This document shows, in pieces, positions 43,395 through 54,231 of a DNA stretch of 64,000 nucleotides. The stretch spans positions 6,719,419 to 6,783,418 of the forward strand of contig OZ020486.1 of assembly GCA_963971405.1 (NCBI GenBank), written 5' to 3'. The first letter of the stretch is position 1, and each line of letters begins with the position of its first letter. Source of the DNA: Psococerastis gibbosa. Its lineage: Eukaryota; Arthropoda; Insecta; Psocodea; Psocidae. Below the pieces are notes generated by a model, which saw nothing but the letters and a program-made list of their open reading frames with translations, did not search any database and had not been told where the DNA came from. The translations under genes and the position numbers were made by a program.

Positions 43395-44120
43395 TCGTTA
43401 GGTAGGTAGGCTACTTCCTAATGAAATAAGTCATAAAATATAGTCTCAATAAACATCTTCGCTTAGATTCAAAATCACCTAATAAAAACTTCAAAACTCA
43501 AACACTATACCATATATAATATAGCAAAAATTGATTTATATACAAAAGCTCAGCTTACAAAATCTAAAACTTTCCCCGAGCTCAAAACTGCTGAAAACAA
43601 GCCCATCCATTATCAAAACTGACTTCACCAAACTTTTGGGCCATGATACAGCACACATACAGTATAACGTCAAAGTATTCTCGCCCCCCCCCCCACTCGA
43701 AAACAGCGCAGGAAGTATTTTAAACGCATTTCAATTGATTTTCAGTTTGCCCGAACCCAAAAAGTTTTCCCCAACAACCACAGTTTATACCTAACACAAA
43801 TGGCATAAATTTTAGGGAGGAAGGGGGGGGGGAAACCTTTGGCGCGTATTTTGGAGTTTCCACCTTTTGAAATTAATTGGAGGAGTTGCGTGGGCTGGTC
43901 CCTCTTGCCCACCTCCCTTTTGGCTATGACCGCGACAGTTTCTACTGGTGTTGCCGCTGCCCCCCCCCCCACCCCTTTGTTGCCCCTGACAATCAAGTTC
44001 ATTGTGGCCCCTTGTACCATCTGTGCCCGGAGCGGCTGCGAGTTTGTTGATTTAGGGAGGCCTCATTATTTACGGAGGAGGAGGGCTATTGTTTCAAGCT
44101 TTTGGCAATTCGTCACTATA
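43395..44120. other. no gene recognised
   Basis: Contains C and G runs and chance open frames. A GC-richer block at 43840-44060 has no recognisable domain or splice pattern. Confidence 0.3.
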
Positions 44121-44483
44121 TTATAGAAAGGGATACCGTATATGGAAGAAATAACGGAAATGGGATTCAAACTCGAGTTCATCAATTTTTCCCTAACTTC
44201 CTTTCTCTAATATTTCTCTGTCCAGTGGGGTGTGTAGACGCTTTCTACAAAGTTTATCAGGTAGGCCCTATTCTATTAAGTACCTACATCTAATTTTTTT
44301 AATTTGATAACATATGGAAATAAGGGCAAATTGGAGTACGGTACCCTCCCTATACGTTTTGCACAAAGTCAATTTTCACAGGAGAAATCGATCGTAAATC
44401 CGTCAAAATTATACATTAAATGCTATTGCGCATTTCGATAAGCACTGATCGAACTGAACTCCTTTGTCGTTGTCGTTGTCAAG

Positions 44484-44703
44484 ACATGTAGCGTAGTGGT
44501 ACGGACTCTGACTTTCACCCGAAAGGTTGTTGGTTGAGTTGGTTCGAGTCCCACACTAGCTACATTTTCTGGTCATGCTTCGAAGGGCATGTAAACAGGC
44601 GGTCCCGGGCCTTCCTAGTTGAGTGTAAGAGAGGGCTTTATAGGCCTAACTCCGCTAGGTTGGCTTAGTAATAGAAACAACTAAAAGTCCTTATTTATTT
44701 ATA
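44484..44703 (+). repeat. tRNA-derived SINE (family S1)
   Basis: TAGCGTAGTGGTACGGACTC (A box) and TTGGTTCGAGTCCCAC (B box), then TTTTCTGGTCATGCTTCGAA and a tail ending TTATTTAT. Same family as 10072-10295. Confidence 0.85.
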
Positions 44704-44739
44704 AATCCCCAGATTCTTAAGACTTGGATGGTTACAGAT

Positions 44740-44908
44740 CAAGCCCGTACCCAAGGGGGGGGGGGGCATGGCCTGTGATAAAAAGTACCTAATAAATAAT
44801 GTACGAGTTTTAGCTGAAACTACTAAAATCGCTACGGATGTACCTATCATTTATAAACATTTTTGTTCTTGGCCCCCCTACCAAAATTAAATCCTGAGTA
44901 CGGGCCTG
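44740..44908. mobile_element. hAT-like MITE with perfect 8-bp duplication
   Basis: The tips CAAGCCCGTACCCAAGG and GAGTACGGGCCTG are inverted. TTACAGAT flanks both ends (44732-44739 and 44909-44916). A 12-base G run follows the left tip. Confidence 0.85.
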
Positions 44909-45057
44909 TTACAGATACGGTGTAGCCTAGTATGAAATAGTTGTGAAACGTAGATTCGTACACATTGAAAAGGTTGGAAATCGTTTAAAAAAAAAGGCTT
45001 TTAGGTGCGGGCCTATAGAATAAAGAGGTTAGTTTAATTGTCTCGCATGAATCCCGA

Positions 45058-45297
45058 GTAGTAGTAGTATGGTTTGACACAGTCCCAGGCCACGGTGTGG
45101 GCCCATAGGACTCCAGTGGACCTCCTGATTATAGTGGATTCCGAACCACTTGGGAAACACAGTGAAGTCACACGATTAGTTCGGAGGTGACCAGGACAAG
45201 TCCTACCATGTTTCCCAACCGGCACTGTGCACACGACCAATTTATCTGCAGCTTTGAACCTGCTCTGGTCCGCTGGATTCAACTTGGTATGGCGGCC
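45058..45297 (-). repeat. SINE-like repeat X, minus copy
   Basis: Matches 46244-46523 in reverse: CGGTGTGGGCCCATAGGAC, GTGGATTCCGAACCACTTGG and CCGGCACTGTGCACACGAC. A short expansion of GGCC follows its head. Confidence 0.75.
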
Positions 45298-45954
45298 GGC
45301 CGGCCGGCCCGAGTAAAAAATAAATAAATGAGCATGAAGTAGCCTAAAGAAAACCAGAGAAACATCAGCACAAAACCGTTCAATGAAAACTGAAAATAAA
45401 AGACAGGTCAAGTTTTGAAAATATCGAGGAAACCAGCAGAAGGACCTCAAAGAAAGGTGATTTTTTCCTCTCAAAAACCCTTATTTCCATAACGAAAGTA
45501 GGTTCGCACGCATTGTAAAGGTTGGGGAATCGATGGCGAACGTTTAAGAAAGGCTCGAAGGGTTGAATAAAGAGGTTGCTGAGCCCCATCCATTTACATT
45601 GAAAGAGGTTCGTTAATCTTCCCAGTCTTTTCCAGCCCTCCCACCAAACAATCGCAAATGGTTTTTGCCAGCTGCCAGCAGCGGCAAATTGTGTTTACCA
45701 GAATAGAGTTGGAGAAAGTTGTCGGTTAGTTTCCATTGTGTATTTCTATTTGTAGGGGGGCAGGGAGGAAGCAGTGGTTGGGAGAGACGGCTACGTCTAC
45801 CCTTTTTGACAGTTTGGAATTAATTATGGTTTGATGAAGCGCAGTTAATGGTGACTTGGTATTGTATTGTTAGATACACAATGCGCTGTGGTCGTACCAT
45901 AAAGTAAATATTTAGTCGTACTGTACAGCCTCCAAGTTATTGCTGTCCTGTTAA

Positions 45955-46719
45955 GGGGCTGTCCATTAATCACGTGAGGTTCGAAAGGGGGGGGGGGGTT
46001 TGGCAAAACTCACAATATCACAAAGGGGGAGGCGGTATACTAAGGTATCACGTGTATTTATTTTTTGTACAATAAATATGTTCATGTACTAGTACAAAAT
46101 ATGTTTTCGCATGATTACAGCATTCCTTTAATATTATTTTTATGCTAGTCAAAAACAACCTGCAACCTTTCTGTCTTGACATTTTTATCATGGTTCTTAA
46201 TTTTATAGAATAAAATTAGATCATACATTGTACTTCATACCTGGTCGGCCGCCATACCAAGTTGAATCCAGCGGACCAGAGCAGGTTCAAAGCTGCAGAT
46301 AACTTTGTCGTGTGCACAGTGCCGGTAGGGAAACATCGTAGGACTGGTCACCTCCGAACTAATCTTGTGGCTTCACTGTGTTTCCCAAGTGGTTCGGAAT
46401 CCACTATAATCAGGAGGTTCACTGTCCTATGGGCTGGCATAGGACAGTCAAGTCGGAGTCGCTCTATGGGCCCAAACATGAGGCCTAAGTCGTTATTAAC
46501 CCGACGAACACTACTACTAGTACTACTTCATACCTGTATTTGCAAATAATATTATAAAAATTTTAAGATTCTTTGTAGGTACCGGTACTAAAAAATACAC
46601 GTGTTTTTTTTTTGGGGGGGGGGGGATTTCGTCTTATACCTCATCACGTATCACCAAGGGGGAGGGGAGGGTGGGTTAAAAAATGTTTAAAAAATATCAC
46701 GTGATTAATGGACAGCCCC
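45955..46719. mobile_element. Harbinger-like MITE with TAA duplication
   Basis: GGGGCTGTCCATTAATCACG at the left and the complement ending GGACAGCCCC at the right, with TAA at 45952-45954 and 46720-46722. The 3-bp TAA/TTA duplication is typical of PIF/Harbinger transposons. A G-run and CACAATATCACAAAGGGGG follow the left tip. SINE X is inserted inside. Confidence 0.85.
46244..46523 (+). repeat. SINE X inserted with a 13-bp target duplication
   Basis: TACTTCATACCTG lies directly before (46231-46243) and after (46524-46536). The unit begins GTCGGCCGCCATACC, carries GCAGGTTCAAAGCTG (B-box-like) and ends in CTA repeats. A long variable duplication plus a simple 3' tail shows LINE-mediated retroposition. 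Confidence 0.8.
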
Positions 46720-46736
46720 TAATCTATTAGTAATTG

Positions 46737-46820
46737 CTCGATTCCGAGGTTTCAACGGAATTAGACATTTTGAGGTACCAGGAACAAAAAGAAAGTGGTT
46801 TTTACGAAATGTCTGTCTGC
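46737..46820 (+). repeat. R800 fragment
   Basis: Shares ATTCCGAGGTTTCAACGGA and GTGGTTTTTACGAAATGTCT with the R800 copies. Confidence 0.7.
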
Positions 46821-46969
46821 CGTTAACTCGATTTGTCGCCAAAATACATGACAGAAGTTGATGTTGATTTTTTGAAAATGAACGAACCTTGCGCCCCAAC
46901 GCAGAAGAAGAGTAGGGAGAACTCCCTCGAGTGAGACTTGAAGAGCTCAAAGCCTGAGTTAATTGAGAT

Positions 46970-46972
<3 letters not shown>

Positions 46973-47000
<28 letters not shown>
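46973..47000 (-). repeat. poly(T) run of 28
   Basis: Uninterrupted T tract, possibly a reverse-oriented retroposon tail. Confidence 0.9.
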
Positions 47001-47003
<3 letters not shown>

Positions 47004-47141
47004 GCGGGTCCCTATTGGGAATTCGCGCTAGGAATTTGGGGATGTTGACCAATTATTTTGTTGGAGAGGGTTATCTGCTTCTAACCTGAGGTGTGACCCA
47101 TGGCAGAAGAAGAAGCAGCGAATGGAGGTATGTACTTAAAG

Positions 47142-47386
47142 TAGAAGTAGTAGAATGGTTGGACACAGTCCCAGGCCACGGTGTGGGCCCATAAGACAGT
47201 GGACCTCCTGATTATAGTGGATTCCGAACCACTTGGGAAACACAGTGAAGTCACACGATTAGTTCGGAGGTGACCAGGACAAAACCTACCATGTTTCCCT
47301 ACCGGCACTGTGCACACGACCAAGTTATCTGCATCTTTGAACCTGCTCCGGTCCGCTGGATTCAACTTGGTATGGCGGCCGGCTGA
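47142..47386 (-). repeat. SINE-like repeat X, minus copy
   Basis: Close match to 45058-45297 (CAGTGGACCTCCTGATTATA and GTGAAGTCACACGATTAGTT), starting with a GTAGAAGTAGTAG tail and ending at GGTATGGCGGCCGGC. Confidence 0.78.
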
Positions 47387-47691
47387 GGTTTGTACTTACT
47401 CGTACATTCCCTTGGCCCTTCCGTGGTAGCCAGAATTTGCCAGAATTTTATTTTGGAGAGGGGGGTCCATCTGACGTCACCGGAGGTGAGGTAACGTCAA
47501 AATATTTCAAACTCCATTAAATTTAGTGTACACTGAAAATATTTCGGGGGGGGGGGGGTGGTTTCTTAACCGTCGGTATCAACTTCTGCTTTTGTGCTTC
47601 ACTTTATTTGAGTCTTATCCCTCCCACTGGGTTGGCGGCACGGATTTTCACATGCCAGGTGCTACGAGCCTCTGCATCTTCAGGTGACAGA

Positions 47692-47926
47692 CCAAAGGCC
47701 TCGGACCAAGGGGATTCTTATAAACCTACATGACAAATTTCATGAAAATCTACCAAATAGTTTGCCCGCAAATGGACGAACAGACAGACAGGCAGACAGA
47801 CATTTCGTAAAAACCACTTTTTTGGGTTCCTGGGTTCTCAAAACGTGTAAATCCATTAAAATCCCGAAAATTTCGACCATCACATAGCTTTCCTTACGTT
47901 GTACTGCATATAAATAGGAAAGCAAA
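47692..47926 (-). repeat. R800 fragment
   Basis: Contains the reverse of the left part of R800 with CAGACAGACAGGCAGACAG and the tip TATAAATAGGAAAGC. Confidence 0.75.
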
Positions 47927-48073
47927 AAAAACACACCATTATAAACCTGATGGGATCCCAGCGAAGTTAGGACCATTAAACTTAGACCACTCAACTGGGA
48001 TGACAAGCAACCATACACATGCGTCAGTACAATATACAGGCATAAACACGGAAATAAAAAGTATGGTGCTCAT

Positions 48074-48251
48074 CAGGGCCGTGCCCAGGTTTTGATTTCG
48101 GGGGGGGGGGAGGCAAACAATTTGTTTACGTAATTTATTAATGAATTAATGGATAAATTCTTCAAACCATACAGGTTTACATACAAAAATTCATTTCGTG
48201 GGGGGGGGGGGGGGTCCGGACCCCATGGACCACCCCCAGGCCACGGCTATC
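48074..48251. mobile_element. hAT-like MITE (GGCCGTGCCCAGG family)
   Basis: CAGGGCCGTGCCCAGG at the left and CCCCCAGGCCACGGC at the right. The interior (ATACAGGTTTACATACAAAA and GGTCCGGACCCCATGGACCA) matches 53432-53603. The flanks GTGCTCAT and GTACACAT match at six of eight bases. Confidence 0.75.
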
Positions 48252-48438
48252 GTACACATCACAATTGTATAGGTCATGAAGTGGGCTCTTAAACTTGACT
48301 TGAAGAAGGCAACGGTTCTAGATTCTCGGATCTCAGTTGGGATAGAGTTCCGTATATAGTAGGGTCTACTGTAATTAACTGATATTTCACGAGAAATTTG
48401 ATTTTGGAGCATTATAAAATCATCTAAAGTCTTTATGG

Positions 48439-48724
48439 TAAGGCACTATATACCCGGGTACTGTCATCCGCCATTTTGTATCCTATAATTCCTATATGGT
48501 AAGTATTATAAGAAAGTAAAATATTAAAAAGAACGAAAACACGTTTTGGTATTTTTTTATTCAGCATTTCTCTAATTGGTAGAACGTTTGTTTAAAATAA
48601 TAATAAATAAACAACGATAAATTTCTAAAAATAAATAGGTAAACACCCAATGCTTTGCTTATACACCAAACTTAAAATGGATACAAAATGGCGGTTGACA
48701 ATACCTGTCTACTATAGAGCCCTA
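48439..48724. mobile_element. TIR element with CTTTATGG duplication
   Basis: Inverted ends TAAGGCACTATATACC and GTCTACTATAGAGCCCTA, then TGTCATCCGCCATTTTG and its complement. CTTTATGG occurs at 48431-48438 and 48725-48732, an 8-bp duplication, so it is hAT-like. Half a copy lies at 27911-28095. Confidence 0.8.
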
Positions 48725-48739
48725 CTTTATGGTAATCCC

Positions 48740-49220
48740 CAGGGCTGAAAAACAGCGGTGGGAATCCTCTCAAGTAAAACTTCAAAAGCTCAAAGCCGCT
48801 GTTAATTACTATACAGGGCCATCTAGCAAGCAGACTATTCTTTTGAATCCATGGATTAGCGTGTCTGTGCGTGTACCGTTATATACACATAGGAACTCTC
48901 TGTGTACGGCAGATTACGCCAATTCCAGCGTTTAGGTACGAATAATATGTCCAGACTTTAGTCCTTTTCGCTCCATTGCTCGTTGTATATCCAGTGGAAC
49001 GGAATTATCTTCGGTTTTCGGATCAGCAAGTATTAGGGGGTAGCTTTAGGGGGCTGCTGCATGGTGGAGGGAGGATTTGGGGGAGGGGATTCGCTTGGAT
49101 TCTTTTGAAAGAGCGGACGATAATAATTTTAAAATATTAAATGTGATGTGTTCTATGAATGTTTTTTGGCAAGGGGCTCTCAGCCTTTTCAGTCTGATGC
49201 TGTACACTTACTAAACTCTC
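48740..49220. other. no gene recognised
   Basis: Only short chance reading frames, with G-rich patches near 49030-49090. Confidence 0.3.
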
Positions 49221-49228
49221 AAAATTAA

Positions 49229-49529
49229 GGCGACCATTCCACCGACCGGCTAGGGCTATTTACAAAAACGGTGACGTGGTAGCAGACATTCAAGACTTAG
49301 GTGGGGCTTCCACCGACCTCGCATTGCAGAATGCAATTTAATTTTAGTTTGTTTGTTGGTGATTTTACTGTATGATCATTGATCAATTTTAACTATGGCA
49401 TAGAGGAAAATAAACATTTCCGTCAATTCTGCAATGCGAGGTCGGTGGAAACCCCGCCTAAGTCTTGAATGTCTGCTACCACGTCACCGTTTTTGTAAAT
49501 AGCCCTAGCCGGTCGATGGAATGGACGCC
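49229..49529. mobile_element. foldback element (family FB, copy E), interrupted at its centre
   Basis: Arms 49229-49298 and 49460-49529 are 70 bp each and nearly perfect complements (ACCGGCTAGGGCTATTTAC inside), ending at the GTGGTAGCAGACATTCAAG core. TAA precedes and TTT follows. Copy F is inserted exactly between the arms. Confidence 0.9.
49300..49458. mobile_element. foldback element (family FB, copy F) nested in copy E
   Basis: GGTGGGGCTTCCACCGACCT at the left and AGGTCGGTGGAAACCCCGCC at the right, with CGCATTGCAGAAT also paired. TTA precedes and TAA follows. The non-paired centre (GATCATTGATCAATTTTAAC) is shared with the left interior of the element at 23747. Confidence 0.85.
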
Positions 49530-50445
49530 TTTAGCAGTGCGATGTACAGGGGCGCCAATTCACGTTTCTATGGGGGGGGGGGGGGGTACGTAAAAAATAC
49601 ATAAATTAAAAAATAAGCCCGAGCGTATAGAATGTATACGTACAGTATTGGTCATAAATCCTGGAACAACCACGTTTATGGTTTTTTATACAAAAATAGT
49701 TCACATATCAAACTGTATACATGATATTGTAGTATCGTGGGTAGGTGCCACACACACTTTCACCAAAAAACTTGGAAATTGGATCAGTGGTTTCAAGAGG
49801 ATGAGCTGAAGACGAAAATGTCGTTGGCCATAATGGTTGGAACAAAACTGTCATTACTCTTGCTCGCGCACTTTCGGCTTCTGAAATAATAATACAGTTT
49901 GTCATTGTAAACATTTACGTTATAAAACATGATGGAAGACAAATCATTGACCATGGACATAAGAGAAAGGATTCAGACCCCCTAGTAGGGGATGAAGCCT
50001 ATTGTCATGCATGTATGTATATTGTAGTTACTCCTCAGTAACAAGATGGACGGGTTAATGAAGTTAGATTGCATTGAGCCATTGACTAAATCATATTGCT
50101 ATTGCACGAATGAGGGGGTCCGGGAGTCTCCCCAGGAAAAATGTTTGACACATCTTTGTTGCACAGGCAGTGTCACATTAAGGGCGGAATCTACATATAA
50201 TATTCTCCTTATAACATTAGGTTACTGACCTATTGTTCGATATTCGTTTTATATTTATGTAGTCAATCTTCAATCGCCAATATGGCAGGCTACGACCTCG
50301 TAGGCGGTCTGCAGTGTCTTCTTCCAGCGAGCAGAGGGGGTTGTCGGCTACCCCAATCGGTGCAGATAATGCAGTGCAGAAAACCGTTCCCTGTGACCAT
50401 CCTGAAGGTGGCCACCGCCCCTTCCCAGGGATTGGGGGTTGTAAG

Positions 50446-51395
50446 TAAGTTGTTTGAGATCCTGAGGAAAGCCGGGCTGAAATACAAAGATAGAAATATC
50501 ATATGGGCCCTCTACAAGGAAGAACTCGCTATCGTCCGATGTGGTGACTCAGAAGAAGAGGCGGTAATAAATAAAGCAGGCGTAAGACAGGGATACTCAC
50601 TCTCCCCTGTGTTGTTTAATCTCTACATTCAGTTTGAAATAGAAGAGATGAGAGAAGTTCTGGAAGGTACAAGAGGTATAAGAATGCTCGGGGACAAAAT
50701 AGATATGGTCAGGTATGCAGACGACATTGCTATGCTGGCAGCAAGCGAAGAAGATCTGATAGAAGCTCTAAATGCCATGGAAAATGTACTACAAGCTTAC
50801 AACATGAAAATTAACTAGGCAAAAACCAAAGTGATGGTAGTAAGTAGTAAGCACAAATTGGCTTTCAAGTTTCAACAAAAATTCTAAAATTTTTGAGTCG
50901 AACAACATAAGCCTTGGACTAAGAAAACGAATGGTTCTGTAGTGCCTGGTTTGGAGCGTTGCTCTGTACGGATGTGAAACGTGGTGCATAAGTGAGAAAC
51001 AAATAAAGAAACTCGAAGCTTTTGAGATGTGGTGCTATCTATCGTCGCATGCTACGTATACTTTGGCAAGCCCATGTTACAAATGAGGACGTTCTAACCA
51101 GAATAAGCGAAACAAAAACTCTCGTTGCATCTATAAGGAAAAGAAGAGCTCACTGGATTGGCCATTTGCTTAGACACGAAAACTTAGTAAGCTGCATCAT
51201 AGAGGGAGCAATAGAAGCCGTAAACCGACCTGGGCGTCCAAGAAACGATTACCTGCAGCGGCTGTAGCAAGTTATGGAGGATGTAGGGGCCAAGACTTAC
51301 GTGGAGCTGAAGAGAGCGTGCCAGGATCGAGGGGAGTGGAGGCATCGAAGTCACATGTTGCTGCCAACCAGCCATCTGGCTGTAACTTGAAGAAG
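50446..51395 (+). pseudogene. 5'-truncated LINE with reverse transcriptase remnant
   Basis: Encodes LFEILRKAGLKYKDRNIIW, then AGVRQGYSLSPVLFNLYI, MVRYADDIAML with the catalytic YADD, and NMKIN followed by a stop. Further frames give KKLEAFEMW and HWIGHLLRHENLVSCI, the C-terminal signature of endonuclease/RT elements with WIGH. Several stops and frameshifts show decay. It ends in GAAGAAGAAGTAA. The clade may be RTE-like, uncertain. Confidence 0.8.
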
Positions 51396-51399
51396 AAGT

Positions 51400-52040
51400 A
51401 AGGGTTCCCGTATTTTGTCCACTACTGCTGCCTTCCAGCACTCCAAGACTGCTTGCTTGATGCGCCATTAAGTAATATTGCTAATATTGCTGTAGGTGGT
51501 GGGTATTTACGGCATGTTCAAGCTGAGCATCCTTCCTTAGCTAAGGCGACGGCTTTATTATCCCCTTCAAGGTCACAGTGACCCGGTACCCATTGCAGAC
51601 ATATTTTGGCAGATTCTTCCAGTTTACGAAGCCTTTCTAAGCACTGTATTGTTAAGTTGTCTTCAAGTAGCTCGTACTCTCGTAGTAGCTCAGAGCGGAG
51701 GTGGAGCCAGATATGATGATCGTAATACCGTAGCCTATATACACAAGATAAGTCATATACGATTTATTAAGGATAGGCTAAACATATGATAAAATTAATA
51801 AACCGACTTTATTCACTCAACTGGGGACAGGAAGTAAGCCGGGGGAAACGGGTTAGAAATAACGAGGAATGCAATTATAACTTTTGTCCTCCCCTAAGAG
51901 GTCTCCACTCAAATATTCGACCCACATCCCCCCCTTGCTAACTCATACAATTATCAGCGACCTATAGTGGCTGTAACTGGAGTAGTTGAATATATTATTT
52001 CTCTGGATAAATCATATTAAGTTGAAAATTATGCACAGTA
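51400..52040. other. no gene recognised
   Basis: Unremarkable sequence between a LINE tail and a SINE. Confidence 0.3.
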
Positions 52041-52049
52041 GAACTCTAC

Positions 52050-52262
52050 TGGTCATGTAGAGTAGTGGTACAGACTCCGACTTCCTCCCGAAAGGTTGTT
52101 GGTTCGAGTCCCACACTTGCTACATTTTCTGGCCATGCTTCGGAGGACATGTAAAGCAGGTGGTCCCGAGCCACCTTCCTAGTTGGGTGTAAGGGAGGGC
52201 TTTATAGCTCTAACTCTGCTAGGTTGGCTTGGTAATGGAAAAATAGTATTTATTTATTTAAT
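52050..52262 (+). repeat. tRNA-derived SINE (family S1)
   Basis: TAGAGTAGTGGTACAGACTC and TTGGTTCGAGTCCCACAC, then ATTTTCTGGCCATGCTTCGG and a TATTTATTTA tail. Same family as 44484-44703. Confidence 0.85.
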
Positions 52263-52264
52263 AA

Positions 52265-53090
52265 TAGTATTGTACATCAATTATAGAAATTCGGATAATT
52301 GGAGCTCTAAAAAAGGGATATAATTTTGGTCTCTAAAGTCTTCCAAGTAGCTGGGCTTCTGAGTCATGTCTTTTAAGCATTTAGCTGGTTAAGTTATCCT
52401 TGTCATCCTCTGGTAGTGGTAGAGGCCAACGCCCTTCACTGTAAAGAAACGAAGTTGCGAATATTGAAGCCACGCCTCGGAACATTTTATGTCTCTACGA
52501 TCGATAAATTTCCAGGGAAATTTGTTTTTACACTCTTAAGATTTCCCCCCCCCCTTTCCCACCTCCGGCTGTGTCTTCAGTATTTCTCTTGAGTGAGTTT
52601 AATTTTTCTTCACAAGCTGTCTTCAGCAACAATACACTTTTGTCTAATCCAGCTCATCGTTCATAATAATTGCCAATAAAACAAGACAGCTGTAATTTAA
52701 ACTTGAAATCCCGTTATTCAGTAATCAAACAGAATATAACAGTGTAATTTAAAATGTAAGCGGGGTGGGGGTGGTGGAATGAAGCTGAGTTGAAATAAGC
52801 AAGTGATGAGCGAGACGAGCGAAGCATGCTAATAAGACATTCATTTATTACTTATTCTTATGCTATTGTTTGGAATTAATTTGTTATCTCTTATTTCACG
52901 ATTGAATTTAAAGTAGACTGAATTTATTTTTATAAAGGGGGATTGTGTTTAGTGGAAGCGAAGAAATAATAGCGTTTGCTGTGAAATGGAATTTTCTCGA
53001 TTTGATTTTGATCATAAGAATTGGCAACATCCTTTTGAGAACTTCCTTTGGTGACTTCGTGGAACTTGGGGAAAGTCTTAGGGAGAAGTA
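52265..53090. other. no gene recognised
   Basis: A+T-rich with short C runs. No exon-like structure. Confidence 0.3.
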
Positions 53091-53094
53091 AGAA

Positions 53095-53200
53095 CGTGTA
53101 TCTGTACTTGGTTAAGTCATGCATTCATTGCTTTCGCCTATTTCATTGCGTGAATGGTAAGCTTGTCTCAGCTTGTCTATTATCGCTTGCAGCCGGGATA
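53095..53200 (+). repeat. 100-bp dispersed repeat (pair of 17480-17585)
   Basis: Shares long exact stretches, including AATGGTAAGCTTGTCTCAGC, with the copy in KIF4 intron 3. Confidence 0.7.
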
Positions 53201-53431
53201 GGTTGACATTTGAACGTATACCAGTTTGCCAATGGCCTAAAATTCATACGGAAACAATATATATAATGTCCTAAATACATGGGGTAGTTGGCATAGACAA
53301 TGGACCATAAAAACTAAAAAGTCATTCAAAATAAAAACACTCAAGAACGCAATGATGCACAGTAAATTAATTATTAATATGACCGGATCAGATAAACAAA
53401 CACATGAAAAAATGCAGCGTATATACTACGG

Positions 53432-53603
53432 CAAGGCCGTACCCAGGTTTTATGTCGGGGGGGGGGGGGTCCAATTTTTTATATTATTAATTTGTTTAAT
53501 TAATGAATAAATTCTTAAAACCATACAGGTTTACATACAAAAATTTATTTCGCGGGGGGGGGGGCGTCCGGACCCCATGGACCACCCCCTAGGCACGGCC
53601 ATG
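53432..53603. mobile_element. hAT-like MITE with perfect 8-bp duplication
   Basis: CAAGGCCGTACCCAGG and CCTAGGCACGGCCATG tips. TACTACGG at 53424-53431 and 53604-53611. A 14-base G run lies near the left tip and GGACCCCATGGACC near the right tip, as in 48074-48251. Confidence 0.88.
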
Positions 53604-53779
53604 TACTACGGAATGGGGGGTGGGGTTGTGTACATAAATCGATTGGCAATTGGCAACGGCCTACAGAAAATTTCTGACAGTATTTAATCGTAAATAAATT
53701 ATTGAGTCAGTTGATTTTTAAAAACTTATGTATTCTCACAGACAGATCCGAGGAGGTTACTGACAAATCTGATAACAAT

Positions 53780-54090
53780 GCGCTTGGTTTAGGGTGAAAA
53801 AATAAAAAAGGTTCAACTTTCCATGAAAAATTAATAAAAAATAATTATAATTCTGAGGAACCTTTCTCTCGGTGTTTTCTAACGTCAGGTATGTTTCATG
53901 TGCTAAATATATAGTAACAAAACAAAATAGGTTGCTTTCCAAACTGAAGTTTTGGGTTTGAAGAAAAAAAAATATTGTTTGGAGATATAGTGGATAACCT
54001 GAACATTTCATTGCACCCAATGCATTGCATTGCATATCATACCATTATTATTTTATAATAATTATGCCACTGGACTGTCCATTCTAGACT
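53780..54090 (+). repeat. diverged R800-related segment
   Basis: Shares GAAAAATTAATAAAAAATAA, GGAACCTTTCTC and AATAGGTTGCTTTCC with the middle of R800 copies but is far more diverged. Confidence 0.5.
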
Positions 54091-54231
54091 AAGGAATCGT
54101 CAATCGTCCCATCAATCAATCAATCAATCCAGTTCCTTAGGATAGGGAAAATCTATATAGTAAAATAAAATTTATTAATTTAAACGACAACATTTTCAAT
54201 GTCATTTAATATTTATCCATGAGACATTTTT

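Noticed and set aside
43839-44126. GC-richer 95-codon frame
   Set aside because: No start context, splice sites or recognisable motif. It is interrupted by C runs typical of nearby repeats.
44484-44560. tRNA gene candidates at SINE heads (also 18985, 42040, 52050)
   Set aside because: They have A- and B-box-like sequence but no full cloverleaf, and each is fused to a repeated SINE body, so they are SINE promoters.
45034-45474. 146-codon minus-strand frame
   Set aside because: Most of it is SINE X sequence read backwards plus flanking DNA. The same peptide appears in the other SINE X copies.
49640-49920. ACAGTATTGGTCATAAATCC as a Tc1-like terminal repeat with a minus-strand frame
   Set aside because: The phrase resembles Tc1 ends, but no matching second TIR or transposase motif was found.
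50282-50445. Open frame upstream of the LINE RT that could have been its N-terminus
   Set aside because: The residues (MAGYDLVGGLQCLLPASRGG) do not resemble RT or endonuclease sequence. LINE similarity begins only at about 50446.
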